64,000 nucleotides of DNA from Nephrocerus scutellatus (Eukaryota; Arthropoda; Insecta; Diptera; Pipunculidae): contig OX352764.1 in the NCBI GenBank assembly GCA_947095585.1, positions 73,737,536-73,801,535 of the forward strand. Direction: 5' to 3'. Within the stretch, counting starts at the first letter, position 1; every line of letters begins with the position of its first letter. The notes below the pieces were generated by a model that saw only the letters and a list, made by a program, of their open reading frames with translations, was not told the DNA's origin and did not search any database. Positions 13,541-24,227 of the stretch are shown here, piece after piece. A program made the position numbers and the translations under genes.

Positions 13541-13830
13541 GTCTGTATATCTGTATGTCTGTATGTCTTTATGTCTGTTCGCGAGATTAAATCAAAGACC
13601 GTTCATCTGATAGAGCTGAAACTTTGGGGACGGTTGAGGTTGATGTTAGTGTGGTGATGGTCTTGAGAGGGTTGATGTGGTGGTTAGCTATAGGTATTGT
13701 TTGTTTAAGATTGACTCGAAGTCATTCCATTTGATACATAGAGGTGAAATATGTGAGGGGAGAGTGACTTGAGAGTATCTTAAAGTGGATCTTGGAGTGG
13801 GTCTCTGAGGACAGTGTGGTGTTGGCAGTC
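13541..13830 (+). repeat. Resumed GTCTGTAT microsatellite and G/T-rich flank
   Basis: CTGTATATCTGTATGTCTG-type repeats run to about 13580, followed by GAGCTGAAACTTTGGGG and a G/T-rich stretch to about 13830. This appears to be the right part of the element interrupted by the R1-clade LINE. Confidence 0.6.
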
Positions 13831-13847
13831 GGGCACCACTGTTATAA

Positions 13848-14030
13848 ATTAATAAAGCAAAAACATTACATTTGTTTCATTTTACTGAATTAATCTTTAG
13901 ATAGTTCATGTTAAGAAAACGAAATGTGAAACCCTTTAACACTGGAGTGTAATAATTGTGAAATTATTTGCTGTTTGAACCATTTGCAGAAGCATCCAAT
14001 ACGAACCTCAATATCGACAACAAAAATTTC
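13848..14030 (+). repeat. Direct repeat copy 2 (partner at 11955-12130)
   Basis: It carries the same ordered blocks as the partner copy, for example CTGAATTAATCTTTAGAT, GAAATGTGAAACCC, AACACTGGAGTGTAATAATT and CATTTGCAGAAGCATCC. Its outer flanks are unrelated to those of copy 1. Confidence 0.8.
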
Positions 14031-14850
14031 TATCTTCGCTTCCGTGAAAAATACTTAAAATTCATCAGGTAGACCGTCATTAGTCAGTGCATCATCAACA
14101 AACGTGCAGTGCGCGTTTCCTCAACCAAGTCAAGTTGCGAAACTATGAAATTTGATGTGTGTTTGAAATTTTAAAATTTATTTGGCACTGAAATCCTTTT
14201 AAGATAATTGAAAGTGCATCCGGATATTCTCGTTCTCGCTGCAATTAGCTGATGGAATGGTAATTGTATTTTTTAGCGAACTTATGACAGTTAACTCACA
14301 AGTAAAATATTCGCCCAGTCATCGCCCAGGAGCAACAAACAAATAGAAATTGAAAACAATAAGCACTTTCAATATTACATAAAAACGATAGTACATATAT
14401 TACACAACAGGTATATAGAGTGATATTTTACCAAACGAAATTTGTTTGTAAATACGAGCGAAGAAAATAGTTTTGATTGCAATAAAAAAAGTTTTTACTA
14501 TTTTTAAATTTTTTTTTAAATGTTCTCAGTTGCTACGCGTTTGGCTCTATGTGGCAAAGTTCTAAGTTATTTAATAATTTTGAATCCAAAAAATTTGTAG
14601 ATTTTTATATGAAAGACGAATAAAAATTACCTAATATTGCAAAATTGTTTGGGCGCTACAAATTGGAATATGTCTACTATAGAAATGTGTATTCTTCCAA
14701 ATTAATATTTATTATTGTTGTTGTTAACAACAGAGCATTTTTACCAAATTCTTGTAAAAAATTCATGACTATAATTGGCTAAATTTGAGCCCTGAAGTTG
14801 TGAACACCTGTTTAGTATTTAAAGAACAAACATTTTAAAATTTACAAATA
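14031..14850. other. No gene recognised
   Basis: AT-rich flank of the Tc1/mariner element; no coding, RNA or repeat signature was seen. Confidence 0.5.
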
Positions 14851-16064
14851 CCGGATGATTGACACTAGGTGTTACCAACTTCAGACTGTCATTGCTGTCA
14901 AACCAGTGATGACAGAGCGCTCAAATTTACACTAATGAAAGTTCATTCCATTGTACATTCCATAAGCGTACAAAAGCATTTTAGTTGGAAATATTCAGAA
15001 AAAAAGTTATCCGCAATGGAATTCAAGCGTACTAGTGTGATTGCTCTATTTTTGGCTGGAAAACCACAGCCGCAGATTGTTAACCAGTTAAAACATCTGC
15101 ATGTGAATAAAATGTTTGTGTATCGCACCATAAATCGTTATAACGATACTGGCAGCATTGCAAAACGCCATTGTGGTGTACCGAAACGCACTGCAACATC
15201 GCCGGATATCATTCGGAAGGTGAAGGCCAAATTGGCTCTGAATCCGCGTCGTAGCGGCAGAAAAATGGCTCGTGAGGCGAACATTTTGCTCGAACGGATG
15301 CAGCACATATTGAAAGATCATCTTGGACTAAAGGCCTTGAAAGTCCAAAAAACGCATAGTCTCACCGATGCTCAAAAAAAAAAATGGAAAGAGCAAATGA
15401 GTTGTTACGCTTGCACGAAAGTGGCAATTTGCCGAATTTGGTTTTCTCCGATGAGTAACCGTTCGTTATTGAGCAATATGTGAACAAGCAAAACGACCGG
15501 ATTTACTTGCCCGGCCGTTCTACTGAAAATTTGGACCAACGGATTGCCACTTGAAACCAAGCGGCGCCGATGGTGATGGTTTGGGCCGCCGTAACGGCCG
15601 AAAGCCGTTCACCGCTCTTTTTTTGGACCGTGGAATCAAGATAAATGCTCAAATCTATCGGGATCATGTGTTGGAGAGAGCGTTGAAGCCTTGGGCACAA
15701 AAACATTTCGGCCTGGACATTTCAACAGGACTCGGCGCCGAGTCATAAAGCGCGCGTCAATCAAGATTGGCTGAGAAACAACGTTCCGCGGTTCATTTCC
15801 ACTGCCCAATGGCCGCCAAATTCACCGGATGCAAATCCGCTAGATTTCTCGGCTCTGCGGAGCCACTTTCGTGCTGCATGCAATAGCGTTGTCGGCCGTT
15901 TGAAGGCCATAATCGCGGCTAAGGGTGGCCAAATCGAAAACTGCTACTGCAATTCAAAAACTTAAATACTTGTGAACATTTTTTACTTTTATTCAATAAA
16001 ATTCATCAAAAAATAAAAATTCTGTGGCGTTTTGTTTTGGTAACACGAAGTGTCATTCACCCTG
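14851..16064 (+). mobile_element. Tc1/mariner-family transposon with both terminal inverted repeats
   Basis: The element is bounded by TA on each side (14849-14850 and 16065-16066), the usual target duplication of this superfamily. The left end reads TTGACACTAGGTGTTACCAA and the right end, reverse complemented, reads ATGACACTTCGTGTTACCAA. Together these are imperfect inverted repeats of about 28 bp. The total length of 1214 bp is normal for a single-gene Tc1/mariner element. The transposase inside is broken (see the pseudogene entry), so at best the copy could be moved by a transposase supplied elsewhere. Confidence 0.85.
15016..15965 (+). pseudogene. Tc1/mariner transposase, frameshifted and internally deleted
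   Basis: The likely start is the ATG at 15016 (MEFKRTSVIALFLAGKPQPQ), downstream of the longer frame's first ATG at 14869, because the family normally begins at this motif. The N-terminal helix-turn-helix DNA-binding region follows, with YRTINRYNDTGSIAKRH and RRSGRKMAREANI. After a frame change the first catalytic aspartate region is visible as VFSDE, directly followed by a stop where a lysine is usual. Further on are VYLPGRS-like, VMVWAAVTA and FLDRGIKINAQIYRDHVLE. The block with the second aspartate is damaged near 15715-15745. The third catalytic block is joined to a late VVGRLKAIIAAKGG by what looks like a deletion. This is a cut-and-paste DDE/D transposase remnant, not functional. Confidence 0.85.
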
Positions 16065-16084
16065 TATTATTTATTCAAATCTTA

Positions 16085-16385
16085 TATTTTCATAACTGAG
16101 CGCCGTAGATCCAATGGTTAGAGCGTTGGACATCTGAGCATGAGGTAAGAATTTCTAATCTCAGATTGGTCATAGTCCCACCTATTTCGAATATCTGACA
16201 AACGTTCGAGTGTAATAATTAATAACTGTCATGGAAAGCTCCTCAATTCGCCGTACGAATACGGCTTTAAATTGTAGCTATCTTTCATTAATGTTCATAT
16301 ATATACCACGCCTAACACAAATGGTCGTGAGAAGCTAGTCCTTGGACTTTAACGATTTATCGTATTATTATTACATATATGTTTT
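16085..16385 (+). repeat. tRNA-derived SINE, copy 1
   Basis: A tRNA-like head (GCCGTAGATCCAATGGTTAG, AGCGTTGGAC) is followed by a body with GGAAAGCTCCTCAATTCGCC, TTTAAATTGTAG, CACAAATGGTCGTGAGAAGC and TTGGACTTTAACG, and an ATT-rich tail. The body blocks recur at 20085, 23430, 29155, 32690 and 36681. Confidence 0.75.
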
Positions 16386-16624
16386 CACAAATTTTAAAAA
16401 TTTTCATACGAAACATGAACGTGTGATATTTTGGAACGGACACCTGGGTTTTCACGAGCCAGTAGCGAAGAGTCCCAGATCAGCTTGTAATTTATAAGAG
16501 GAGATAAGCAAATGACTAACAGTTTACTAATTTTCGAGTTATATACATTAAATATAAAAGATTGCAGGTTTTATTTACTCTGAGCACCTCTTTTCACCAT
16601 TTTTTGTTTCCCTGTCGGCCTAAT

Positions 16625-17116
16625 TTATAAAAAAAATTATATAGCCCCGCCCCCGGGCCACAGGGCTCCAAAAGCTTTGCCCATAGGAGATAAACATAAG
16701 TTCAAAATTTGAAGAAAATCGGGCTAATTTTAAGAAAAAATTATACGGGCACCGCTCTGGCTCCAGGCCCCAAAAAGTGTTGTCTATCGGAGATACACAT
16801 CACGTGTATAAAATTTGAAGAAAGTCGGGGTAATTTTTTAAAAATATTTGTGGGGCCGCACGACCCAGGGGCCCGGGGTCTCCAAATTTTTTACAAAAAG
16901 CGTTGTCCATCGGAGACATGTGTATAAAATTTAAAGAAAATCGGGTAAATTTTTTAGTTTTTTATATTGGTCTCAGGGCCGAGGAGCCCCAAATAGAAAG
17001 TGTTGTCTCCCGAAATACAAATGTGTGCAAATTGACCGCAAGATTCCACGATAAACAAACCGGCCGACCGACCGACAGACGTGCCACGGGCAAGCGAAGT
17101 TAATATAGAGAATTTA
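16625..17116 (+). repeat. Family A composite repeat (about four internal units)
   Basis: Internal units carry GGAGATAAACAT/GGAGATACACAT, AAAATTTGAAGAAAATCGGG and a GC block of CCCGGGG type, spaced about 110-120 bp. The right end has GACCGACCGACAGACGTGCC followed by GCGAAGTTAATATAGAGAAT and TTA, the conserved family terminus. The left terminus is not clear. Confidence 0.85.
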
Positions 17117-17455
17117 ATAATTATTCAGGACTTAGAAAAAATTTTAGTTATTCGGGACAATTTAAAAATGAAAACAATCATTCAGACAATTCCGACAAAA
17201 TTCGGGGTAGTTTAGAAGAAATGCTCAGAATTAGTACGATACAACCAACCATTTTCAAGGACAACAGAGTCAACCAAACTTTAATTTTGAAAAAAAAATA
17301 TAATATCACTGAACCCGTGGAAATATAAAATCTTCAAGAAGAAGTAAATTGTATATAGACATTGGAACAAAACTCAATCAGAGAAAATTTAAAAATCTAT
17401 CATCGAAAGTTTGAAGTAAATCGAGCTTTAGGAAACCGAAGGACTACCATATATA
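17117..17455. other. No gene recognised
   Basis: AT-rich sequence between two family A fragments; no feature was seen. Confidence 0.5.
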
Positions 17456-17459
17456 TGTT

Positions 17460-17580
17460 TTTTAAAAATTAACTAAATTTTATTCAAACTGCACATATGT
17501 GTATCTTAGATTAGAGAATTTGCAAGAAAATTTTTAATTTTTTTGGGCTGTTTTTTAAAAAACTTTTATATATTAAGTTA
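17460..17580 (-). repeat. Family A composite repeat, terminal fragment
   Basis: CACATATGTGTATCTTAGAT, then TTAGAGAATTTGCA and TTTTTTTGGGCTGTTTTTT match the 3' end of family A in minus orientation. Confidence 0.7.
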
Positions 17581-18185
17581 GGGTGTACTCAATTCTGTCG
17601 TTGAACGACTTCGATGTAATTATACTTTTAATTTAATTCACATTGGTAACGTGAAATGCATTTGAATTTTGTTGGTCTTGTTGCACAGCTGAGGGCTTGT
17701 CGCAATCGGAGTTCCTGCTGCTGTATAATAATTTGCAGTTAGGCTATTTGTTGCTGTAGTTCAATCTAACTTTTTCAGTTAGATTTTGATTTAACTTTTA
17801 TTTGTAAAAGAAACCACTGAGCATAAATTTAAAGAACATATATTTATTTTAAATACTAAAACATTTGGAGACGATCCATGTACCATGTTGCTTGATTGCT
17901 AAAATTTAACTCTGAAATATATTATTTATTTATGACTACAGCTCTGTAGACAAAGGAAATTTATCAAAAGAAGCGAAGTGAATTCGTGTTTATTAGAGTT
18001 TAATATTTCAATACGAAGATACAATCAAGTGATGAGTGTTACACGCATACTTGGCTTTGATCTGATTTATCTCAAATTCTTCCAGCTCATCACAATTAGA
18101 ATTCGAGCTAACTGCTGTTGAGCTGTTTTTGGTAGTGATGTTATGACTAGACATAACTCGCTGTTTAAAGAAGAAGCAAAGAAGT
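17581..18185. other. No gene recognised
   Basis: AT-rich DNA. Two overlapping minus-strand open frames (18315-18008) lack any known motif and overlap repeat-like sequence. Confidence 0.5.
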
Positions 18186-18430
18186 AAATGTAAAAAAATT
18201 TCGTTTTTCGAGTACAAAATTTTATGTTTACATCGACACATACACTTTCGTTTTGAGATGCTGAAAATAATATCCACACATAAGAGACCATCAAAAGACC
18301 ACAAAAGATCATCAAAAGACCTCTAAAACACCCTCAAAAGTTTCCCAAAAAGACTACAAAAAGACCCCCAAAATACCCTCAAAGACTCCCCAAATGTCCT
18401 CCAAAAGACCCCCAAAAGACACCCAAATGG
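18186..18430. repeat. Family B-like head and CAAAAGACC simple-sequence tract
   Basis: The stretch at 18194-18235 (TTTCGTTTTTCGAGTACAAA, then TTTATGTTTACATCGACAC) resembles the head of the family B copy at 27721. From about 18286 to 18430 the sequence is built from variants of TCAAAAGACC/CCCAAAAGAC, giving a purine- and C-rich low-complexity tract. Confidence 0.6.
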
Positions 18431-18648
18431 CCATACCGAATTTTGTACAAATAAGTTTAGAAGTGGCTTAGTTCCCAAAATTCCAGTCCCTAATGACCGT
18501 ATGCCAGAACATCCATAGGAACTAGTCTTATAGTGGTATATTATTTCTAAATACCGAATTTCATAGAAATCGCTTGAGAAATGGCTTAGAGCCCGAAATT
18601 CCAGTCCCAAATGACCGTATCCCATAATTTCCATTGGAATAAGTCTTA
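18431..18648. repeat. Tandem repeat C, left part (period about 115-135 bp)
   Basis: Ordered blocks recur: TACCGAATTT, AATCGCTTGAGAAATGGCTT, CCCGAAATTCCAGTCCC, AATGACCGTATCCCA and AAGTCTTATA. Two copies lie here and two more at 19650-19875, on the far side of the mariner fragment. Confidence 0.85.
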
Positions 18649-18650
18649 TA

Positions 18651-19648
18651 CGAGGGGTGTCGTAAAAGTTTATAGAAATGTAATAAACAATTTAAATTTT
18701 TCATAAAAAATCGCTTTATTGCTTTTCAAAATATTCGCCATCAAGTTGTATAAACTTTTGCATTCGCTCAAACCATTTATGGAAACATTTTTTCCAGTCC
18801 GAAGATGATAGTTCCAAAACATGGTTTTTGAACGCTTCAACCGCTTCTTCAGGCGATAAAAACCGTTGTCCAGGCATCTTATCTTTGATTTTTGAGAACA
18901 GGAAGAAGTCAATTCGATCGTTTGAATGCTCAAATATTTGCTTGTTTGATGTGATGTGTGAGAGCTCGCATTATCGTGAGGCAAAATGATTCGCCGTTTT
19001 GATTGTTTGTTTTCTCTCTATTTGTTGAAAACCTCAGGCAAAAAATGGTCATATACAAAGCTGAATTGACAGTCTTTTGATTTTCAACAGCCACAGTAGC
19101 CACATGAACGGTTTTCGTGAAGAAACACCCTACCATTTGCTTTCCAACGCTCCGAGCTCGCACAACTTTTGTTCGATTTTCTTCGAGTTGGAAGACCCAA
19201 ACAGTCGATTGCCCTTTTCTTTCCGGCTTATACGCAAATATCCATGACTCGTCACCTGTCACGATCTTGTATACATTTTTGGAAGTACCTTCAACGAATT
19301 TTTCAAGCATTTGGCGGCACCAATCGACACGAACCTTTTTTTGTGCGTCTGTCAAAAAATGTGGAATCCAACGTGCACATAGCTTCCGCACCTTTAAATG
19401 TTCTTGTAATATTGTATATACGCTGGTGTTACCAATGCCTATCGATGTCTTCTGGGACAACAGCTGTTTTTGTACGACCTTCACGAGGCTCGTCTTTGAT
19501 TAAACGTCGTTCATGTTTAAATTCATTGTACAAATTATGAACACCAGCCAAGGATGGTGCTTCGTCGCCAAAAGTTGAATGAAGTGATGCGAAGAACTGT
19601 TGTTTAGTTAGCCTCTTTCGAAAATCGTAAAAAATCATCACACGAAAA
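18651..19648 (-). pseudogene. mariner transposon fragment with broken transposase
   Basis: A TA dinucleotide at 18649-18650 is followed by CGAGGGGTGTCGTAAAAGTT, a mariner-like end. Minus-strand coding starts near 19642 with MIFYDFRKRLTKQQFFASLH and FGDEAPS. It continues through FLTDAQKKVRVDWCRQML, the first catalytic block TGDESWIFAYKPE and the second catalytic block LPHDNASSHT. The third block, in another frame, is IDFFLFSKIKDKMPGQRF, the mariner D34D-type motif. It ends with an LDGEYFE-like block before 18720. At least two frameshifts separate these parts. The 5' end, including its inverted repeat, is missing where repeat C resumes near 19650. It is a non-functional remnant of a cut-and-paste transposon. 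Confidence 0.85.
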
Positions 19649-19649
19649 T

Positions 19650-19875
19650 GTTCCCAAATAGTTCCCAAATAGTCCCATATTAGTCCTGCATTCCGAATTT
19701 CCTTGAAATCGCTTGAGAAATGACTTAGTTTCCGAAATTACAGTCCCTAATGACCATATCCCAGAATTTCCATATGAACAAGTCTTATAGTCGCATCTTA
19801 TAGTATGCATACCGAATTTCATAGCAATTGGTTGAGAAATGGCTTAGATCCCGAAATTCTTGTCCCTTATAGAGG
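19650..19875. repeat. Tandem repeat C, right part
   Basis: CCGAATTTCCTTGAAATCGC, CTTAGTTTCCGAAATTACAG, AATGACCATATCCCAGAATT and AAGTCTTATAG occur here in the same order as in the left part. The array was evidently continuous before the mariner insertion or rearrangement. Confidence 0.85.
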
Positions 19876-20084
19876 ATCATAATATGGTTGGTTTTGTTGT
19901 AGCAGCAATCATGTTAATAAACATAGTTTGCTTGTTACATCTAAAACATTTTCGTTGGAGAGAACATGGTATATTTGTTGGAATCACGTTATTGTAAGAA
20001 ACTATTTTTGTAGAAATTAGAATTAGAATTAGAAAATAAAATAACATTTGGCGCGACAGAGACCTGTTGCGGTGCAAGGCCTAG

Positions 20085-20345
20085 CCTAGCTTTTTGCGAC
20101 CATTTTGCGTTCTGTGAGTGGTATATTCTTGCACACAAATAGAAGTGACTGAATTCTGCAATTCAATGCCGTATATCCATATCCTAACGACGAATTGAAA
20201 AAAGCTTCCGTTGACAAGTTATTAATCTCGTTCGCGAGAGGTCGGAACCTGAAAAATACTTTTGGTGTTTTCTGAGTGGAATTTGAACATCAAAACCTCC
20301 TGCTCTGGAGTCCATGAACTTTCCACTGAGCCACGGCGCCCACTC
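20085..20345 (-). repeat. tRNA-derived SINE, copy 2 (best tRNA-like head)
   Basis: On the minus strand the head reads GGGCGCCGTGGCTCAGTGGA, which contains an A-box TGGCTCAGTGG. About 40 nt later comes TGTTCAAATTCC, a close B-box match. These are the internal RNA polymerase III promoter elements of tRNA-derived SINEs. The body (GCGAACGAGATTAATAAC, TCCATGAACT) matches the other copies. Confidence 0.8.
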
Positions 20346-20511
20346 TTCGATACATGACTAAAATATATCAAAACTCATGCAAAATCATAATATGTAAAAT
20401 ATGAGTTTCATAATATGTAATATGATCAAATTATAATGATCATATGTATTATTAACAACCATGCTTTTTTTTGTATCAACTTAAAATAGCTGCAAAAAAT
20501 ATTAAAAAAAG

Positions 20512-20769
20512 AAAGTGGTGTTCATCGGAGATAAACATGTGTATAAAATTTGAATAAAATCGGGTACTTTTTTTTATAAAATTTGTATGGGTGCCTTCCG
20601 ACCGCGGGGCCCGATCACTTCCAAATTTTTACAAAAAGTGTTGTCATGGGAGATACACATGTTTGCAAAATTTCAATAAAATCGGGCTTTAGGAAGTGGG
20701 CTAAAAATTGATCATAAGATATGGTGTGCCAGCCACCCACGGGCACGCGAAGTTAATAGAGAGAAATTT
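20512..20769 (+). repeat. Family A composite repeat (two units)
   Basis: Two GGAGATAAACATGTG/GGAGATACACATG units are followed by AAGTGGGCTAAAAATTGATC, CCAGCCACCCACGGGCACGC and GAAGTTAATAGAGAGAAATTT, a slightly altered family terminus. Confidence 0.85.
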
Positions 20770-22305
20770 AAAATAAAGCTGGATTGACGGGATGGCGCAG
20801 GATTTCCAGAGTATGTACAAATTTAATAACCTATAATCATTGTTAATACTTATATTGCAAAGGCAAAAAATGTGGACTGGAAATGTGTTTTTACATTCTT
20901 TTTAAACCAACTACTTCCTCGTTTCGATTCGAAAGGCAAAACTGAAGCACCTGCTTTTTTTCAGACAAAATTCTTTATTATTTTACGTAAATATCTAGGT
21001 ATATCTATACCAAAAGATGAAAGTCATTTAAATCGATTTGTGAAATTCCATTAAGAGTTCGATTGTATCAATAAATAGAGAACGTACGTTTTAGTGATAT
21101 ATGAATGTTACTTCCTACACAATAACTTATGGTTAGGTAGAAAAACTCGATAGTCTATTTAGATTATAAGCACATACTATCACAGATCTTAACTCTTTTG
21201 GTAGATAATCAAACGAAAAATGGAGACGAAACTCTAATGCGTTTGGAAATCTATCCACCAAGGAATTAAAAAAAGTCTTGCTGCTATGTACCCCAATAAG
21301 AAAAGTTCATTGGACTAACAAAACGGTGCAAAAATGCACAAAAAATTCATTTGGGGAACTACATTAGATAATGGACGTAAAAAAAGAAATCCAAAATTTC
21401 GCTTAGGTAGAATATGGAATGAATTTTAATTACATTTTCGGAGCACAGAGAGTCGATAAAACGGGCTTAATTGCACTTTTGAGAAATCTTAATGGGTAAG
21501 ACTTATCCAAACGGTAATTTAATGTAGGAGAATTGCAGTGTATGCAAGTCAGCATCAGTGCCGTAGATTGAAAAACTCCCCTATACACAAACTATATAGT
21601 TATATTTTTTTAAAGTTCTCTTATGCTTAATGCAAAAATAATATGCGAATTAAGAAACTTTTAGCTAAATTTTTCATTTCCCATCATGGGTCAAAAAAAA
21701 AAATTCTTTATAAAGCAAAAATTTTAAATTTAAAATAAATTAATTTATGATTAACTTTTTTTGCAAAATAAACTTTATTTATTGAGCAAATTACTGCCCG
21801 CAAAGATCTGTGCTCGCGTGCCCAATTTTTAGGAGGCTACAATATTTATGGACAACTTATTAAAAGATGGTATTAAGAAAAAAATGTGTGTTGGCGCCCT
21901 TATCCAAGGGTCCAACCATTTTAAATAGTAAATAGCTAAGTTTGAACCAAATGGGTGTGAATATTATAAGGAATATACACACCGACATAGTTTAACTTTT
22001 TTATGCATACATAAAGTGTCGGTGTTTAAAGTAGTAATTAAGTAATTCTGCATTAATTCAGCTCACTATCAAACAGCGCTGGTCGTAATGTTAGTAGTAA
22101 CACCAATAAATAATGTTGGCTTCTAGTGCAGCAATTGTAGCAGTGGCTTTATTTTGCCGATAGGAAATAACCGAGAAGTGTAGAAGTGTATGGTTATGCG
22201 CAATGCAAAATTACTCTGGGAATGTGTGTTCGCTGTGACTGCAGTAAATAACAAAAGTCTTTTATATGTTAACTCACTAGTGTGTATAACGGCTACTTTT
22301 GGGCT
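20770..22305. other. No gene recognised; one short inverted repeat
   Basis: AT-rich DNA. A 9-bp perfect inverted repeat, ACACCGACA at 21979-21987 and TGTCGGTGT at 22017-22025, encloses 29 nt. No coding motif was seen. Confidence 0.5.
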
Positions 22306-22309
22306 AGGG

Positions 22310-22655
22310 TGCAGTGTATGAAACAGTCACTTTCGTCTATGTTCAAGCGATTCAATTGTTTTCGCGGTATTTACGTCACTGAAATGTTTTATCGCGCAGT
22401 TCTGAATTCTGTCTAGCAGGTGTAACGTGGTCTTGAGGGCACCTGCCCAGACAATACAGTTGTATTCAGTTTAGGGTGAATATATGCCTTGTAAATAGTA
22501 TCCAGATCTAAGGGACTGATAAACATCTTGAACCGTTTTTGAACAGTATTCTTAGCGGTGGTGAATATGTGATCGTTCCAACGAAGCTTGTTGTTTCCGT
22601 ACATACCGAGTATTGCGACTTTTCCAGTTTCTTTGATGCACGAACCATTCATAGA
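22310..22655 (-). pseudogene. LINE fragment: RT C-terminal region (CR1-like)
   Basis: The minus-strand frame at 22652-22413 contains VAILGMYGNNKLRWNDHIFT and RFKMFISPLDLDTIYKAYIH. It continues in other frames with a DRIQNCAI-like block and SLEHRRK toward 22310. This is the region after the RT thumb in CR1/Jockey-type LINEs, comparable to the 497-114 part of the first LINE. Both ends are truncated. Confidence 0.8.
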
Positions 22656-23425
22656 TTAAAAATTTTGACAACTGAATCGTAACTGTAACACTCGCAGTTA
22701 TCCAAGAAACCAAAAATCGTTGAGAATTATATATAGATGTAAAATAAATAGAAAGAACTAAAACATGGTTTCCCAGATGGACCTATAGCAATTTCTATCT
22801 AAGCAAAACATAAGTTCGATATCGTAAATGTATAGCTTTCCCTAAATTAATGCAAACATAAATAAAATGAAAAATTATGCTATTACTTATGAAATAACAT
22901 CAAATTAAATTTTTTTAATCAAAAATTTATATCAAAATCATATTTTTAGATAAAAATTCAAATGATTTATTATCTAGCTCAGGAAAAGTTTATTCTAACG
23001 TAATGATTTTAACAAAAGCAATGAATCAACATCATAGAGAGAGTGTTAATAAGAATTGAATTGAAAGGCAATAAAGCTCAGTAATCAATATTCGTCGCTT
23101 CAATGCTGCTGAACCGACATTGGACAACGCAAAAAATTCCAATTGCACACGAACAAAGAATCCGCGAACGTACGAGTATTACCCATTATCGTGAGTGATG
23201 TTTAAAATAAAATCTAAAAAATCGTCCATTTTCAATTACATTTTTTCAAGTAACGCCGAAGGAAAACCAAGAGAAATTTTGATTTTTTTTGGTATCAGTC
23301 GAAATGCGTCAGCGGGAATGGCAATTTTTCTACTCTGTTCGTCTTTTAATGGGAAATCGTCGTTAGTGATATCTTAAATATGAGTTGGTTTTTATCAATT
23401 TAATTTTTTTTAAAGGTAATATAAA
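22656..23425. other. No gene recognised
   Basis: Very AT-rich; only short open frames without motifs. Confidence 0.5.
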
Positions 23426-23429
23426 ATAG

Positions 23430-23680
23430 CTGGACCATGGCTCTAGTGGTTAATGTCAAAAGTCTTTTGCACGGTCTCGCGAATGTCTGAAAAACTTTAG
23501 AGAGTAATAACTGTTACTCAGAAATCTTTTCAATTCGTCTTTCGGAAAAGACTTAAAATTGTAGATTCCTTTCATTTGTGTACAAAAATATAACACGCAC
23601 AACACGAATCATCGCGAGAATCTAGGCCTTAAACAACAATGGTCTGTCGCTCCAAATATTATAACAAGGAATGAGTGTAT
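23430..23680 (+). repeat. tRNA-derived SINE, copy 3
   Basis: The head GACCATGGCTCTAGTGGTTA resembles an A-box region. The body has CAATTCGTCTTTCGGAAAAG, TTAAAATTGTAGATTCCTTT, CATCGCGAGAATCTAGGCCT and ACAATGGTCTGTCGCTCCAA, as in the copy at 36681. Confidence 0.75.
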
Positions 23681-23939
23681 CATTATTTATATAACCTTAA
23701 CTTTTGTGAAAATAAACTTCTAAACTTCTATATTTTTTATTGTATATATACTTGTATATACTTGCCTTGATGATCAATTAAATCCTAAATAACCTTAGAA
23801 AAAAGTGGTCAACATCTCTCGAGATCTGGGCGCTTCAAAAAAAAAAAACAAGGTTCCCGTCAAACAAATCTAAAATATATATATTATAAAATACAAGACC
23901 ACCCAAATATCGGTTTTTTCGTGTTTTTAATCGTCATCC

Positions 23940-24200
23940 ATCTAAATACTAACCAATGCGAACGCTGCTTAACGCCGATGATCGGACGAGAACCGATGTA
24001 CTCAGCGTAGTAGGTCGATGGCGAATTTCTTATGTGTCTGTCGCCGTCTTGATGGTTGTGCTCCGAAAGCGTTTTGTCTCCGTATCCGTCTCTGTGGCTG
24101 TCTCCGTGATTGTGTTTGGGGCAATTCTAGCGATAAAGAGAGTGTTTGTGGTGGTGTTTGTTATGGTGAGGGTTGGTAGTGTTTTTGGGTCTTGGGGGTA
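23940..24200. repeat. G/T-rich low-complexity stretch
   Basis: Repeated GTCTCCGT, GTCTGTC and GTGTTTGT variants produce an 81-residue open frame of Val/Ser-rich composition. This is simple-sequence DNA rather than a gene. Confidence 0.6.
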
Positions 24201-24227
24201 AGTGCAATTCGTACTAGGAGCTTCTAG

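Noticed and set aside
13145..13657. 170-residue plus-strand open frame
   Set aside because: It lies antisense to the R1-clade RT frame, which has clear family motifs, and runs into a microsatellite.
16085..16160. Functional tRNA gene
   Set aside because: The head is only tRNA-like, lacks a foldable cloverleaf, and continues into the SINE body shared by five other copies.
19117..19540. Two plus-strand open frames of 123-128 residues
   Set aside because: They are antisense to the mariner transposase motifs.
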